NCBI GenBank assembly: GCA_949289635.1
Contig: CASEOS010000008.1
Span: forward strand, 1-60,300
Length of the DNA: 60,300 nucleotides
Source: an uncultured Eubacteriales bacterium
GTDB taxonomy: Bacteria > Bacillota > Clostridia > TANB77 > CAG-508
Direction: 5' to 3'
The notes beneath the pieces were generated by a model that saw only the letters and a program-made list of their open reading frames with translations, was not told the DNA's origin and did no database searches. Positions 44,805-54,289 of the stretch are shown here, one piece after another (position 1 is the first letter of the stretch; every line of letters starts with the position of its first letter). Position numbers and translations under genes: made by a program.

Positions 44805-45377
44805 ATGTATAATTTAGTTGTTTTTGCTTCTGGTAATGGCTCTACTTTACAGGCAATTATTGATGCAATTCATAATAAAATTTTAAATTCTAAAATCGTA
44901 TTGGTAGTTTCAAATAATCCTGATGCTTTTGCATTAGAAAGAGCCAAAAAAGCAGGCATTCCTACTTATATCATAAAAAACAAGAATTATCAAGATATTG
45001 ATAATGAGTTATATGAAGTATTATCTCATTATGACATTAATCTAATTGTTTTAGCAGGTTATTTAAAATTAATTGGTGATAAATTACTTTCTAACTATAC
45101 AATCATTAACACACATCCTTCTTTACTTCCTAAATATGGCGGTAAAGGAATGCATGGTATGCATGTTCATAAAGCTGTTATCGATGCTAAAGAAAAACAA
45201 AGTGGTGTAACTGTTCATTTTATCAATAACGAATATGACAAAGGTAATATCATTAGTCAAACCGTTGTTGATGTTTTAGAAACAGATACTCCTGAAACGT
45301 TAGCAAGTAAAGTACAAGCTGCTGAAAAAATTCAATTAGTTAATGTCATTAAGAAATTTGAAACAGGTGAACTTTAG
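44805..45377 (+). CDS. purN: PurN, GAR formyltransferase
   Basis: A 190-residue folate-dependent enzyme transferring a formyl group to glycinamide ribonucleotide. The N-terminal ASGNGSTLQAII loop, the catalytic Asn/His in INTHPSLLPKYGG and the Asp in YDKGNIISQ are all present. Length is normal. It is alone on the plus strand between the minus-strand purF and purD. Ribosome binding site AAGGAG. Confidence 0.95.
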   Translation: MYNLVVFASGNGSTLQAIIDAIHNKILNSKIVLVVSNNPDAFALERAKKAGIPTYIIKNKNYQDIDNELYEVLSHYDINLIVLAGYLKLIGDKLLSNYTIINTHPSLLPKYGGKGMHGMHVHKAVIDAKEKQSGVTVHFINNEYDKGNIISQTVVDVLETDTPETLASKVQAAEKIQLVNVIKKFETGEL

Positions 45378-45381
45378 GGAC

Positions 45382-45633
45382 AATTTGGGACAATTGGGGA
45401 CGTTTCTTTTTGGACATTTTGAGGGATTTTGGGGACGGACTCATTTTTCCCTTTTTTATAATAATTTATAAGTTATCACATAAATTTATTTTCAAAATTT
45501 AATTATGTAAAGAATTATTTCATTTCTAGATTTATATATGACAAAGCAATTAACTCTTAAAAAGGGAAAAATGAGTCCGTCCCCAAAATCCCTCAAAATG
45601 TCCAAAAAGAAACGTCCCCAATTGTCCCAAATT
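45382..45633. repeat. Composite nested GGGGACG element between purN and purD (type C inside type B-like)
   Basis: Left arm 45382-45456 and right arm 45559-45633 are perfect 75-bp inverted repeats. Each arm has an outer module TTGGGGACGTTTCT-TTTGGACATTTT, close to the element in the lar operon, and an inner module GATTTTGGGGACGGACTCATTTTTCCC, identical to the type C module between purC and purF. The 102-bp centre is AT-rich. It begins 4 bp after the purN stop and ends 8 bp before the purD stop. Confidence 0.85.
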
Positions 45634-45641
45634 TGTCATTT

Positions 45642-46943
45642 TTAATGTTCGTAAATTTCTCCAATATCTTTTCTATAATCTAGATTATCACTAATATTTC
45701 CTTCTAGTGCTTTGTATGCTTTTTCTTTTGCTTCTTCTAATGTATTTCCCATTGTTGTTATACCAAATAATCTTGAAGTTCCCACAGCTTCATAGGTATT
45801 TCCTTCTACTGGTTTTGTGCTTGCAAAATATATTTTAGCACCACTTTCTTCAATTGCTTTTTTATTGACTGTAAATACACATGGTTCTTTACTTTTTTGT
45901 ATTGCATAATCCGGACTTACTACATAAATCGTAAATGTATAATTCTTTTTAAATTTACAATTTTCTGTACTTAATTTTTTGTTAAATATATTTTCTAATA
46001 CTTCTGTAAATGGTGTTTCTAAAGAGTTTAATACATTTAATGCTTCTGGATCTCCAAATCTTGCATTAAATTCGATAAATTTAATGCCTTCTTTACATTT
46101 GAAAAATCCACCATAAATAACACCTGTAAATTCTAAATTGTCTTTATTGACATATTGAATAGTATCTTTTATTAATTTACTACATACATCTACATCTTTT
46201 TGCTCTAAGAATGGTAATAATCCATTTTCAAAGCTAAGACATCCCATTCCACCTGTTCCCGGTCCTTTATCTTCATCAAAACGATATGGATAATCAAAGG
46301 TAATTGGTGTTACGACAATATTTTCACCATCTGTTAATGCCATAACTGTAAATTCTCTACCTTCTACTTTATCTTGTACAATAACACTTCCATCAGATTC
46401 TAAGCAAGATTTGGCATAATCATATCCTTCTTGTTTTCCTTTAAAGTGAATACCTCCTACTTTAACACCTTTTCCTCCTGTTAATCCTTCTGGTTTTACA
46501 ACAAAGCTGTCATCATTGTAGTTTTTCATGACTTCGTCTAATTCTTCAATGGTTTTTACACTTTCATTTTTGATAATCATTTCAGGTGCTAATTGTTTTA
46601 CAATATCTAGAGCATAGGTTTTACTCCATTCTACTTTTGCCCCTTTTGATGTTGGTCCAAAAGTTTGCAAGCCAAGTTTTCTTGCTAAATCAATTAATCC
46701 TTCTTGCAATAAATTATCTTGACTAACCACAGCTGCTTGAATTTCTTCTTCTTTTACAAATTTTTCTACAAGCTTTTTATCAAATGGGTCTCCTATGATA
46801 TATTTTCCATTTGATTTTTCTACTTGCTCTACAATTGATGGATTGGCATATGGTAATATCGCATATAATGTATATCCTTTTGCAATTTGTTCAGCAAGTA
46901 CGGCTTCTCTTCCACCATTTCCTAATAATAGACATTTTTTCAT
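45642..46943 (-). CDS. purD: PurD, phosphoribosylamine-glycine ligase
   Basis: A 433-residue ATP-grasp enzyme making GAR. Visible are the N-terminal LLGNGGREAVLAEQI (most homologues have GREHAL), FVVKPEGLTGGKGV, DEDKGPGTGGMGCLS and IEFNARFGDPEALNVL. The N-terminal domain differs slightly from textbook PurD but the catalytic core is intact. ATG preceded by GGAGGATAGATAA. A HIT-like gene lies directly upstream. Confidence 0.93.
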   Translation of the reverse strand: MKKCLLLGNGGREAVLAEQIAKGYTLYAILPYANPSIVEQVEKSNGKYIIGDPFDKKLVEKFVKEEEIQAAVVSQDNLLQEGLIDLARKLGLQTFGPTSKGAKVEWSKTYALDIVKQLAPEMIIKNESVKTIEELDEVMKNYNDDSFVVKPEGLTGGKGVKVGGIHFKGKQEGYDYAKSCLESDGSVIVQDKVEGREFTVMALTDGENIVVTPITFDYPYRFDEDKGPGTGGMGCLSFENGLLPFLEQKDVDVCSKLIKDTIQYVNKDNLEFTGVIYGGFFKCKEGIKFIEFNARFGDPEALNVLNSLETPFTEVLENIFNKKLSTENCKFKKNYTFTIYVVSPDYAIQKSKEPCVFTVNKKAIEESGAKIYFASTKPVEGNTYEAVGTSRLFGITTMGNTLEEAKEKAYKALEGNISDNLDYRKDIGEIYEH

Positions 46944-46970
46944 TTATCTATCCTCCTATTTCATTTTTAT

Positions 46971-47456
46971 TTATGTTAAATTCCAGCTAGTCATATCATA
47001 TTTTTTACTTTCTTCTAATACATGTATTTGTTTTTGAATTTCTTGTATATCTTCTTCATTAAATGGCTCAAATGTATCATAAAATCCTGTATCTTTGTAT
47101 GGAAAATTCAAAGCTTGTCCAAAAGGTTGTGTTTTAGAATTTCTAGTTCTTCCATACAAATGTATATGAAAAATAGGTTTTGTTCCCTCTATATATGCCC
47201 AATTTCCATTTTCTTGATAATTGATTCTTTCTATTTCTATGCCTCTATTTTTTATTCCTTTTATCATTGCTTCACTAACTAACATCGTTAATCTCATCAC
47301 TTCTATGGCTTCTTTAGGACTTAAGTCTAATCTACTTGCAAAATACTTTTCTTTTGACCTTATCCAAATATGTCCACCATCTTCTCTTGAAATATGTGGC
47401 ACTTTTGGTACACAAGCAATAAATGTTTCAGTCTTATATATTGTGATATCGTTCAT
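46971..47456 (-). CDS. HIT-like nucleotide-binding protein
   Basis: About 161 residues from the ATG at 47456, behind GAGGAGAAATAAT. PIFHIHLYGRTRN resembles the histidine triad HxHxH but the third position is a Tyr or Gly, so catalysis may differ from standard HIT hydrolases. GGHIWIRSKEKYFASRLDLSPKEA near the N-terminus is also HIT-like. Lies between purB and purD on the same strand; a nucleotide-linked role fits the context but is inferred. Confidence 0.65.
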   Translation of the reverse strand: MNDITIYKTETFIACVPKVPHISREDGGHIWIRSKEKYFASRLDLSPKEAIEVMRLTMLVSEAMIKGIKNRGIEIERINYQENGNWAYIEGTKPIFHIHLYGRTRNSKTQPFGQALNFPYKDTGFYDTFEPFNEEDIQEIQKQIHVLEESKKYDMTSWNLT

Positions 47457-47527
47457 ATTATTTCTCCTCGTCATATTCATTTTCTACTTACTGTAAATTA
47501 TATTTTTTATCATTATTTATATCCTTT

Positions 47528-48964
47528 CTAAACATTTACCTCAATTGTAGCATCTTGTCCTAAATCTTTATATTTCTCTAAAACTGGATTTACTCTTTCA
47601 TTCATAAAATCTTCTACTTGGTGAACAGCTCTTCCGCATAAATGGTCTGGATTTAAGATATGTAAAATTTCTTCTTCTGTTAAGCCAAATGTTTCATCTC
47701 CTGCAATTCTTTGTACTAAGTCATTTGGTTTTCCATATTCTTTTACTTGTTTTCCAGCCTCCATAGAATATATTCTAATTTTTTCATGTAATTCTTGTCT
47801 ATCTCCACCTTTTAGAACAGCATTCATTAAGATTTCTTCTGTTCCCATAAATGGCAATTCTTGCATCATATGTGTTTTTATAACATTTTTATATACCACA
47901 ATATCACTTGAAATATTGGCATAAAGAATTAAAATCGCATCTACTGCTAAAAAGCTTTCTGGTACACAAATTCTTTTATTTGCTGAGTCATCTAATGTTC
48001 TTTCTAACCATTGTGTTGCAGCTGTAATACTTGGATCTATTGCTAATGTCATAACATGTCTTGATAAAGAGTTGATTCTTTCACATCTCATTGGATTTCT
48101 TTTATATGCCATTGCTGATGAACCAATTTGTCCTTTTTCAAATGGTTCTTCTAATTCTTTTTCATGTTGTAATAAACGCATATCATTTGCAAATTTAGAA
48201 CAACTTTGTGCAATTTGTGCTAATACATTTAAAACTCTTGAATCTAGTTTTCTTGTATAGGTTTGTCCTGATACATTATATACTTTTTCAAATCCCATTT
48301 TTTCAGCAATTTTTCCATCAATTTGTCTTACTTTTGTCTCATCTTTAAATAATTTCATAAAGCTTTCTTGTGTTCCTGTTGTTCCTTTGCAACCTAATAA
48401 TTTCATATGGCTTTCAACAAATTCTAATTCTTCTAAATCTTCTAGTAAATCTTGCATCCATAGAGTGGCTCTTTTTCCAACAGTTGTTAATTGTGCTGGT
48501 TGGAAATGTGTATATCCTAAACAAGTTACATCTTTATTTTTTTCTGCAAATGCTTTTAAGTTTTTGATAACAATGATTAATTTTTCTTTGATTAGTTTTA
48601 ATGCTTTAGACATTAAAATAACATCTGTGTTATCTGTTACATAACATGAAGTTGCTCCTAAGTGGATAATTGGTTTTGCCTTTGGACATTTTAAACCAAA
48701 TTCATATACATGTGCCATAACATCATGTCTACATTCTTTTTCTCTTTTGGCAACAATGTCATAATCAATATTATCTACATTTTTCTTCATTTCTTCAATT
48801 TGTTCATCTGTTATATCAATTCCTAATTCTTTTTCTGTTTCTGCTAATGCAACCCATAATTTTCTCCATGTTGAATATTTTTCATTATTTGACCATATTC
48901 TATTCATTTCTGGACTGGCATATCTACCAGAAAGTGGTGTTTTATATATATTATTGTTTTCCAT
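47528..48964 (-). CDS. purB: PurB, adenylosuccinate lyase
   Basis: A 478-residue fumarase-superfamily lyase cleaving SAICAR and adenylosuccinate. The signature SSAMAYKRNPMRCE, the HDVMAHVYEF segment with catalytic His, and HLGATSCYVTDNTD are conserved. Length fits the longer PurB group shared with eukaryotes. It is downstream of purL across a repeat-filled gap on the same strand. Ribosome site AAGGATTG. Confidence 0.95.
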   Translation of the reverse strand: MENNNIYKTPLSGRYASPEMNRIWSNNEKYSTWRKLWVALAETEKELGIDITDEQIEEMKKNVDNIDYDIVAKREKECRHDVMAHVYEFGLKCPKAKPIIHLGATSCYVTDNTDVILMSKALKLIKEKLIIVIKNLKAFAEKNKDVTCLGYTHFQPAQLTTVGKRATLWMQDLLEDLEELEFVESHMKLLGCKGTTGTQESFMKLFKDETKVRQIDGKIAEKMGFEKVYNVSGQTYTRKLDSRVLNVLAQIAQSCSKFANDMRLLQHEKELEEPFEKGQIGSSAMAYKRNPMRCERINSLSRHVMTLAIDPSITAATQWLERTLDDSANKRICVPESFLAVDAILILYANISSDIVVYKNVIKTHMMQELPFMGTEEILMNAVLKGGDRQELHEKIRIYSMEAGKQVKEYGKPNDLVQRIAGDETFGLTEEEILHILNPDHLCGRAVHQVEDFMNERVNPVLEKYKDLGQDATIEVNV

Positions 48965-48997
48965 TTTTTCAATCCTTTCTTTTTTATTTGTTCAATT

Positions 48998-49110
48998 GAG
49001 GGATTTTGGGGACGGAGCAAAAAATCATCATTATATATTCTTTAATTCTATAACTATATATATTAATTTGTAACAATGATGATTTTTTGCTCTGTCATCA
49101 AAATTACTCC
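48998..49110. repeat. Degenerate GGGGACG inverted pair between purL and purB (type E)
   Basis: Left GAGGGATTTTGGGGACGGAGC plus AAAAAATCATCATT (48998-49032) pairs with AATGATGATTTTTT plus GCTCTGTCATCAAAATTACTCC (49075-49110). The right copy has lost the CCCC of the core. The left core is like type C but the following bases differ. The centre is 42 bp. Confidence 0.7.
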
Positions 49111-49129
49111 TTTTTCAAATAAATGCTTA

Positions 49130-49252
49130 GTTGGAAAAGAATTGTGCTTTTGGCTAGGCAGACGAATTAAAAAATCAATGAGGCGTGCTTTTTGCACGTT
49201 GATTTGATTTTTTGGTTCGTCTAACAACGCCAAAACGCAATTATTTTTCAAC
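49130..49252. repeat. 123-bp imperfect foldback directly after purL
   Basis: The two halves pair almost throughout: GTTGGAAAAGAATTG with CAATTATTTTTCAAC, then CAGACGAA with TTCGTCT, then AAAAAATCAA with TTGATTTTTT, and CGTGC/GCACG around TTTTT. Its end touches the purL stop codon (49252-49254). There is no T-run after it, so it is not a textbook terminator. Unlike the neighbouring element it has no GGGGACG core. Confidence 0.7.
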
Positions 49253-52200
49253 TATCTATAATAGTTAACCCCTGCCTCAAAAATCTTTTGATCTTTCTTG
49301 CCTGGCATATTTTTCAAGATATCTCTATAGCATCTTTCTGAATGTCCCATCTTACCTAAGATTCTACCATCTGGACTAGTAATACCTTCAATGGCGTCTA
49401 TTGAACCATTTGGGTTAAAGTCTATGTGATATGTTGCATTTCCATCAAAATCAACATATTGTGTAGCAATTTGTCCATTGGCAATTAATTGTTCTTCTAA
49501 TTCTTTTGAAACAATAAATCTACCTTCTCCATGTGAAATTGGAACTGTAAATGTTTCTCCTAATTCTACTTCACTAAACCATGGTGACATTTTTGATACG
49601 ACTTTTGTATTAACCATTTTTGATTGGTGTCTTGAAATGGTATTAAATGTTAAAGTTGGCATTGTGTCATCCATTTCTCTAATTTCTCCATATGGTAATA
49701 ATCCTAATTTTACTAATGCTTGGAATCCATTACAAATTCCTAACATTAATCCATCTTTTTCATATAGATGTTTATGGATTAAATCTTTTAGTTTTGGATT
49801 TCTAAAGATACTACTGATGAATTTTCCTGAACCATCTGGTTCATCTCCAGCACTGAATCCTCCTGGGAACATGATGATTTGTGCTTTTTCGATTTCTTTT
49901 GCAAATAACTCAATAGAATCTTGTATATCTTGTGGTTTTAAGTTCTTAAATACTACTGTACTAACTCTTGCACCTGCATCTTCAAATGCTTTTGCTGAAT
50001 CATATTCACAGTTTGTTCCTGGGAATACTGGTATAAAGACATGAGGTCTTGTAATTGGTAATTTTCTTGTGATAGTAGGTGTTTTTTGACTTAAGATATT
50101 TTTTGCTTCACCTTTTTGTTCTACCCTTGTTGGGAATACTTTTTCTAATGGTTCTTCCCAAAGTTTGATTAATTCCTCTAAGTCTAATACGACATTTTCA
50201 TTTACAACAATTGCTTTCTCACTTGTTGTGGTTCCTAATAATTCTAATTTTGCATTATCTATATCTTCTGCTACTTCTAAAACAAATGAACCATATAGTG
50301 GTGTAAATAAATCATCTGTATTGTTAAACTTAAATCCAATCTTATTTCCGATACAACTCTTTGTGATAACATCTGCAATTCCACCATTTTTGATTGTACT
50401 TGATGATAAAACTTTTCCATCATTGATTAATTTATGTACCAATTCAAAGTTTTCTTTTAAATCATCAAAATCAATAATATTTTCTTTTCCCATTTTTGTT
50501 TTTAATACATATACTTTTGAATTTGCTTTTTTGAATTCATTTGAAACAACTTTTGTTGTATCTACATCACCGATACAGAAAGATACTAATGTTGGTGGTA
50601 CATCTAGCTCGTTATATGAACCTGACATACTATCTTTTCCACCAATTGCAGCTATTTGTAATTGTTCTTGCACATAATATGCTCCCAATAATGCTGCTAA
50701 TGGTTTTCCCCATCTTTCTGGTTCGTTTCTTAATTTTTCAAAGTACTCTTGTAATGTTAAATATGCTTTTTTGTAATCTCCGCCAAGTGCTACATATTTT
50801 GCAACTGATTCTACGATGGCATATACAGCTCCATGGAATGGACTCCAACTTGCAATATATGGATTATATCCATATGTCATGATGGTTCCTGCATCTGTAT
50901 ATCCTTCTAATGTTGGGATTCTTGCTACCATACCTTCTGCTGGTGTTAATTGATATTTTCCACCAAATGGCATAATAACAGTATTTGCTCCAATTGTACT
51001 ATCAAATCTTTCTACCAATCCTCTTTGTGAGCAACAATTTAAGTCTGTAATGGTTTCTTTCCATGTTTTTTCTATATCACTTACTTGTTTATTTTCAAAA
51101 TAGTTTTCTGCATCTACTGGTTTTGTGATTTTTGCATTAGTATTTTTTACATCACCATTTGTATTTAAGAATTCTCTTGAAAGGTCAACAATGACTTTAT
51201 TTCTCCAATACATTTTTACTCTTGGTTCTTCTACAACTTTTGCAACAACTGTTGCTTCAATATTTTCTTTTTCTGCTAAATTAATAAAGTTTTCTACATC
51301 TTTATCTGCAACAACCACTGCCATTCTCTCTTGTGATTCTGAAATAGCAAGTTCTGTACCATCTAATCCTTCATATTTTTTAGGTACTTTATCCAAGTTT
51401 ATTTCTAATCCATCTGCTAATTCTCCAATAGCGACTGATACACCACCAGCACCAAAGTCATTACAACGTTTAATTAATTTGGTTACTTCTGGATTTCTAA
51501 ATAATCTTTGAATTTTTCTTTCTTCTGGTGCATTTCCTTTTTGTACCTCTGCACCACAGCTTGTTAATGATTCACTATTATGTGCTTTAGATGAACCTGT
51601 TGCACCTCCACAACCATCTCTACCAGTTCTTCCACCAAGTAGAATAACTTTATCTCCTGGCTCTGGTCTTAATCTAATAACATTTTTAGATGGTGCTGCA
51701 CCTACTAAGGCTCCAATTTCCATACGTTTTGCTACATATCCTGGATGATAGATTTCGGCAACTTGTCCAGTTGCTAGACCAATTTGGTTTCCATAAGAGC
51801 TGTATCCTCTTGCAGCTTCATTTGTTAATTTTCTTTGTGGTAATTTATGTGGTAATGTTTCTTCAATCGTTTGTCTTGGGTCTCCACAACCTGTTACACG
51901 CATCGCTTGATATACATACACACGTCCTGATAATGGGTCACGGATAGCTCCTCCTAAACAAGTAGCAGCTCCACCAAATGGTTCGATTTCTGTTGGGTGA
52001 TTATGTGTTTCATTTTTGAACATGATTAAATATTCTTCTTCTTTTCCATCTACCATGATATTGGCTTTAATACTACAAGCATTAATTTCTTCTGATTCAT
52101 CAAGATTTTTTAATACTCCTCTTTTCTTTAATTCTTTTGCAACAATGGTTGCAACGTCCATTAAAGAAATATCTTTTTTTCTATCTTGATATACAAATTT

Positions 52201-52965
52201 TCTAGATTCTATATATTTTCCATATATGTCTTTTAATAAATCCCATTCAATGTCAATTTCTTCTAATCTGGTAAGAAAAGTTGTATGTCTACAATGGTCT
52301 GACCAGTATGTGTCAATCATTTTCATTTCTGTCATGGTTGGATCTCTTTTTTCTGTATCTCTAAAATATTCTTGACAGAATTTTAAGTCTGCAATATCCA
52401 TAGCAAAACCATATTTTTCATAGAATTTTTCTGTATCATCATCTGTCATGTGAATAAATCCATCTACAACTTGGACATCTTCTGGCTCTGCCAATTTATC
52501 TTCTAATGTTTCTGGTTTTTCTAAACTTGCTTCTCTGGCATCTACTGAGTTAATTAAATAGTTCTTAATCGTTTTTAGTTCTTCATCTGAAAGATTTCCT
52601 TTTAAGATATATACTTTTGCAGATTTACAAATAGGTCTTTCTCCGCTACTTACGATTTGTAAACATTCTTCTAATGAATTTGCTCTTTGGTCAAATTGTC
52701 CTGGTAAATATTCTACTGCAAATACTTTATCCTTTTGATCAAATGTATAGCTTTCATCAAAATAGTCATCTACTTGTGGTTCTGAAAATACAGTTGTTTT
52801 TGCTTTGTTGTAACTTTCTTCATCCACTCCAGATACATCATATCTGTTTAAGATAACTACTTGCTCTAATCCTTTTATCTGTAAGTTTTCTTTTAAATCT
52901 TCTAGGATTCCTTTTGCTTCTACATCAAATCCTGGTTTTTTTTGAACATAAATTCTTCTTACCAT
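49252..52965 (-). CDS. purL: PurL, single-chain FGAM synthase (PurL plus PurQ fused)
   Basis: A 1237-residue enzyme converting FGAR and glutamine to FGAM. The N-terminal PurS-like region is followed by the linker and two AIRS-like halves: HNHPTEIEPFGGAATCLGG, GGRTGRDGCGGATGSS and IAAIGGKDSMSGSYN. The C-terminal glutaminase has FPGTNCEYDSAKAF, the nucleophile in LGICNGFQAL and His/Glu in SHGEGRF. This fused layout is typical of Clostridia and Gram-negatives, unlike the split PurLQS of Bacillus. Ribosome site AAAGGAGGAATTATTAA. Confidence 0.97.
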   Translation of the reverse strand: MVRRIYVQKKPGFDVEAKGILEDLKENLQIKGLEQVVILNRYDVSGVDEESYNKAKTTVFSEPQVDDYFDESYTFDQKDKVFAVEYLPGQFDQRANSLEECLQIVSSGERPICKSAKVYILKGNLSDEELKTIKNYLINSVDAREASLEKPETLEDKLAEPEDVQVVDGFIHMTDDDTEKFYEKYGFAMDIADLKFCQEYFRDTEKRDPTMTEMKMIDTYWSDHCRHTTFLTRLEEIDIEWDLLKDIYGKYIESRKFVYQDRKKDISLMDVATIVAKELKKRGVLKNLDESEEINACSIKANIMVDGKEEEYLIMFKNETHNHPTEIEPFGGAATCLGGAIRDPLSGRVYVYQAMRVTGCGDPRQTIEETLPHKLPQRKLTNEAARGYSSYGNQIGLATGQVAEIYHPGYVAKRMEIGALVGAAPSKNVIRLRPEPGDKVILLGGRTGRDGCGGATGSSKAHNSESLTSCGAEVQKGNAPEERKIQRLFRNPEVTKLIKRCNDFGAGGVSVAIGELADGLEINLDKVPKKYEGLDGTELAISESQERMAVVVADKDVENFINLAEKENIEATVVAKVVEEPRVKMYWRNKVIVDLSREFLNTNGDVKNTNAKITKPVDAENYFENKQVSDIEKTWKETITDLNCCSQRGLVERFDSTIGANTVIMPFGGKYQLTPAEGMVARIPTLEGYTDAGTIMTYGYNPYIASWSPFHGAVYAIVESVAKYVALGGDYKKAYLTLQEYFEKLRNEPERWGKPLAALLGAYYVQEQLQIAAIGGKDSMSGSYNELDVPPTLVSFCIGDVDTTKVVSNEFKKANSKVYVLKTKMGKENIIDFDDLKENFELVHKLINDGKVLSSSTIKNGGIADVITKSCIGNKIGFKFNNTDDLFTPLYGSFVLEVAEDIDNAKLELLGTTTSEKAIVVNENVVLDLEELIKLWEEPLEKVFPTRVEQKGEAKNILSQKTPTITRKLPITRPHVFIPVFPGTNCEYDSAKAFEDAGARVSTVVFKNLKPQDIQDSIELFAKEIEKAQIIMFPGGFSAGDEPDGSGKFISSIFRNPKLKDLIHKHLYEKDGLMLGICNGFQALVKLGLLPYGEIREMDDTMPTLTFNTISRHQSKMVNTKVVSKMSPWFSEVELGETFTVPISHGEGRFIVSKELEEQLIANGQIATQYVDFDGNATYHIDFNPNGSIDAIEGITSPDGRILGKMGHSERCYRDILKNMPGKKDQKIFEAGVNYYR

Positions 52966-52998
52966 TTAATAATTCCTCCTTTATTTTGGTATTTTTTA

Positions 52999-53715
52999 TT
53001 AATAATTTTTTATATTTCTTACCTCTATGCATGGTATTGTTATTTCATGTGGTAATTCAAATACAAATTTTACAGTATTTGCTACATCTTCTGGTGTTAA
53101 ACCTGTTTTCATTATATTTTGAGCCAATGGATTATTTGCTCTTTTATAAAAATCAGTTTGAATTAGACCTGGACATACATCTGTTATCTTTATATTATTT
53201 TGTGCTAAGTCTGTTTGTATTGCTTTTCTAAATGCATTTGCTCCTGTTTTTGTAGCATTATATATAGGAAATGGTGGCTCACACATAACTCCACTTTGAG
53301 AATTAATATTAATGATTTGTCCAAATCCTTGTTTTTTCATTATTGGAAATATTGACCTTATCATTGCTATTGTTCCATATATATTTGTATCAATAACTTT
53401 TTTAATTCTGCTTAAATCATTCATTTCTTTGTAAGTATCTTCATCTACTTTTGACATATCTCCTGAAATCCACATTCCTGCACAATTTATTAAGCAATCT
53501 ATTTTTTCATACTTCTTTTTAATATCCTTAATAAATTTATCTATTTGTTTTTCTTCTGAAACATCACAAACATAATATTTGGAGTTGGTTTCTATAGCTA
53601 TTTTTTCTAAATTATTTTCATCTATGTCAACTAAAATTAAGTTTTCGTCTTTGAGCATTTTAGTTATTGCCTTTCCCACTCCATTTGCTGAACCTGTAAT
53701 TATTACATTTTTCAT
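52999..53715 (-). CDS. Short-chain dehydrogenase/reductase
   Basis: About 238 residues from the ATG at 53715, behind AAAGGAGATTATT. An SDR with the cofactor loop TGSANGVGKAI, NCAGMW, and the catalytic Ser/Tyr/Lys in INSQSGVMCEPPFPIYNATK. Asp in LILVDIDENNL suggests NAD(H). Substrate unknown. It is upstream of purL on the same strand with a short gap, so it may be cotranscribed although not obviously related to purines. Confidence 0.85.
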   Translation of the reverse strand: MKNVIITGSANGVGKAITKMLKDENLILVDIDENNLEKIAIETNSKYYVCDVSEEKQIDKFIKDIKKKYEKIDCLINCAGMWISGDMSKVDEDTYKEMNDLSRIKKVIDTNIYGTIAMIRSIFPIMKKQGFGQIININSQSGVMCEPPFPIYNATKTGANAFRKAIQTDLAQNNIKITDVCPGLIQTDFYKRANNPLAQNIMKTGLTPEDVANTVKFVFELPHEITIPCIEVRNIKNY

Positions 53716-53748
53716 AATAATCTCCTTTCGATTTTCCTGTTCAACGTG

Positions 53749-53803
53749 AAAACAGGCAGATATCATTTTGACAATAAATGCCTATATAATATCTACCTGT
53801 CTT
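53749..53803 (-). terminator. Terminator of the 53.8-kb orphan gene
   Basis: On the minus strand CAGGTAGATAT pairs with ATATCTGCCTG around a 25-bp loop, followed by TTTTC. It lies just past the stop codon of the orphan gene. Confidence 0.6.
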
Positions 53804-53811
53804 CTCGCACA

Positions 53812-54192
53812 TCAACGTTCTCTTTCCTTCTGGTCTCCTGAATTAGAAAAGTGGTTTCTTATTTCATCCATCCAATCTCTAATCCTAATAAAAATGCCAG
53901 GAGTTCGTTCAAAACTCCCATCCGGATGTATGATGACCTTATATCCCCAATGGGCATAGTATCTAGAAAAGTGAAACTGTGTTCTTATAATAGTGTTGCT
54001 GTGCCAGATTCTCACCACTTTACACTTTCCTTCTGGAATGCGTATCCCATTTTCGAGGATATAGTTAATCCAATCCTCATCATAGCCATCACCAGGGACA
54101 GAAAGTTTTTCTCTTAATTGCTCATCGGTATAATTCCGATTAAGAACGATAACATCTTTCTTTCCCACTACCATAGTGTATAATGTGCTCAT
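53812..54192 (-). CDS. Orphan protein of unknown function, atypical composition
   Basis: About 126 residues from the ATG at 54192, behind AAGGAGGAAGAAA. I do not recognise it. It contains DVIVLNRNYTDEQLREKL, a basic beta-rich middle (KVVRIWHSNTIIRTQFHFSRYYAHWGYKVIIHPDGSF) and a charged C-terminus. Trp and Tyr are frequent, there is no membrane segment. Its codons are less AT-biased than its neighbours and it has its own terminator, like the orphan gene at 9483-10016. Likely transferred. Confidence 0.65.
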   Translation of the reverse strand: MSTLYTMVVGKKDVIVLNRNYTDEQLREKLSVPGDGYDEDWINYILENGIRIPEGKCKVVRIWHSNTIIRTQFHFSRYYAHWGYKVIIHPDGSFERTPGIFIRIRDWMDEIRNHFSNSGDQKERER

Positions 54193-54289
54193 TTTCTTCC
54201 TCCTTGGCTTTACAAGCCGATGCATATTTTTATAAAGTTTCCTATAGATATTATATCACATTTACATAACATATTCAATTTTACTTATT

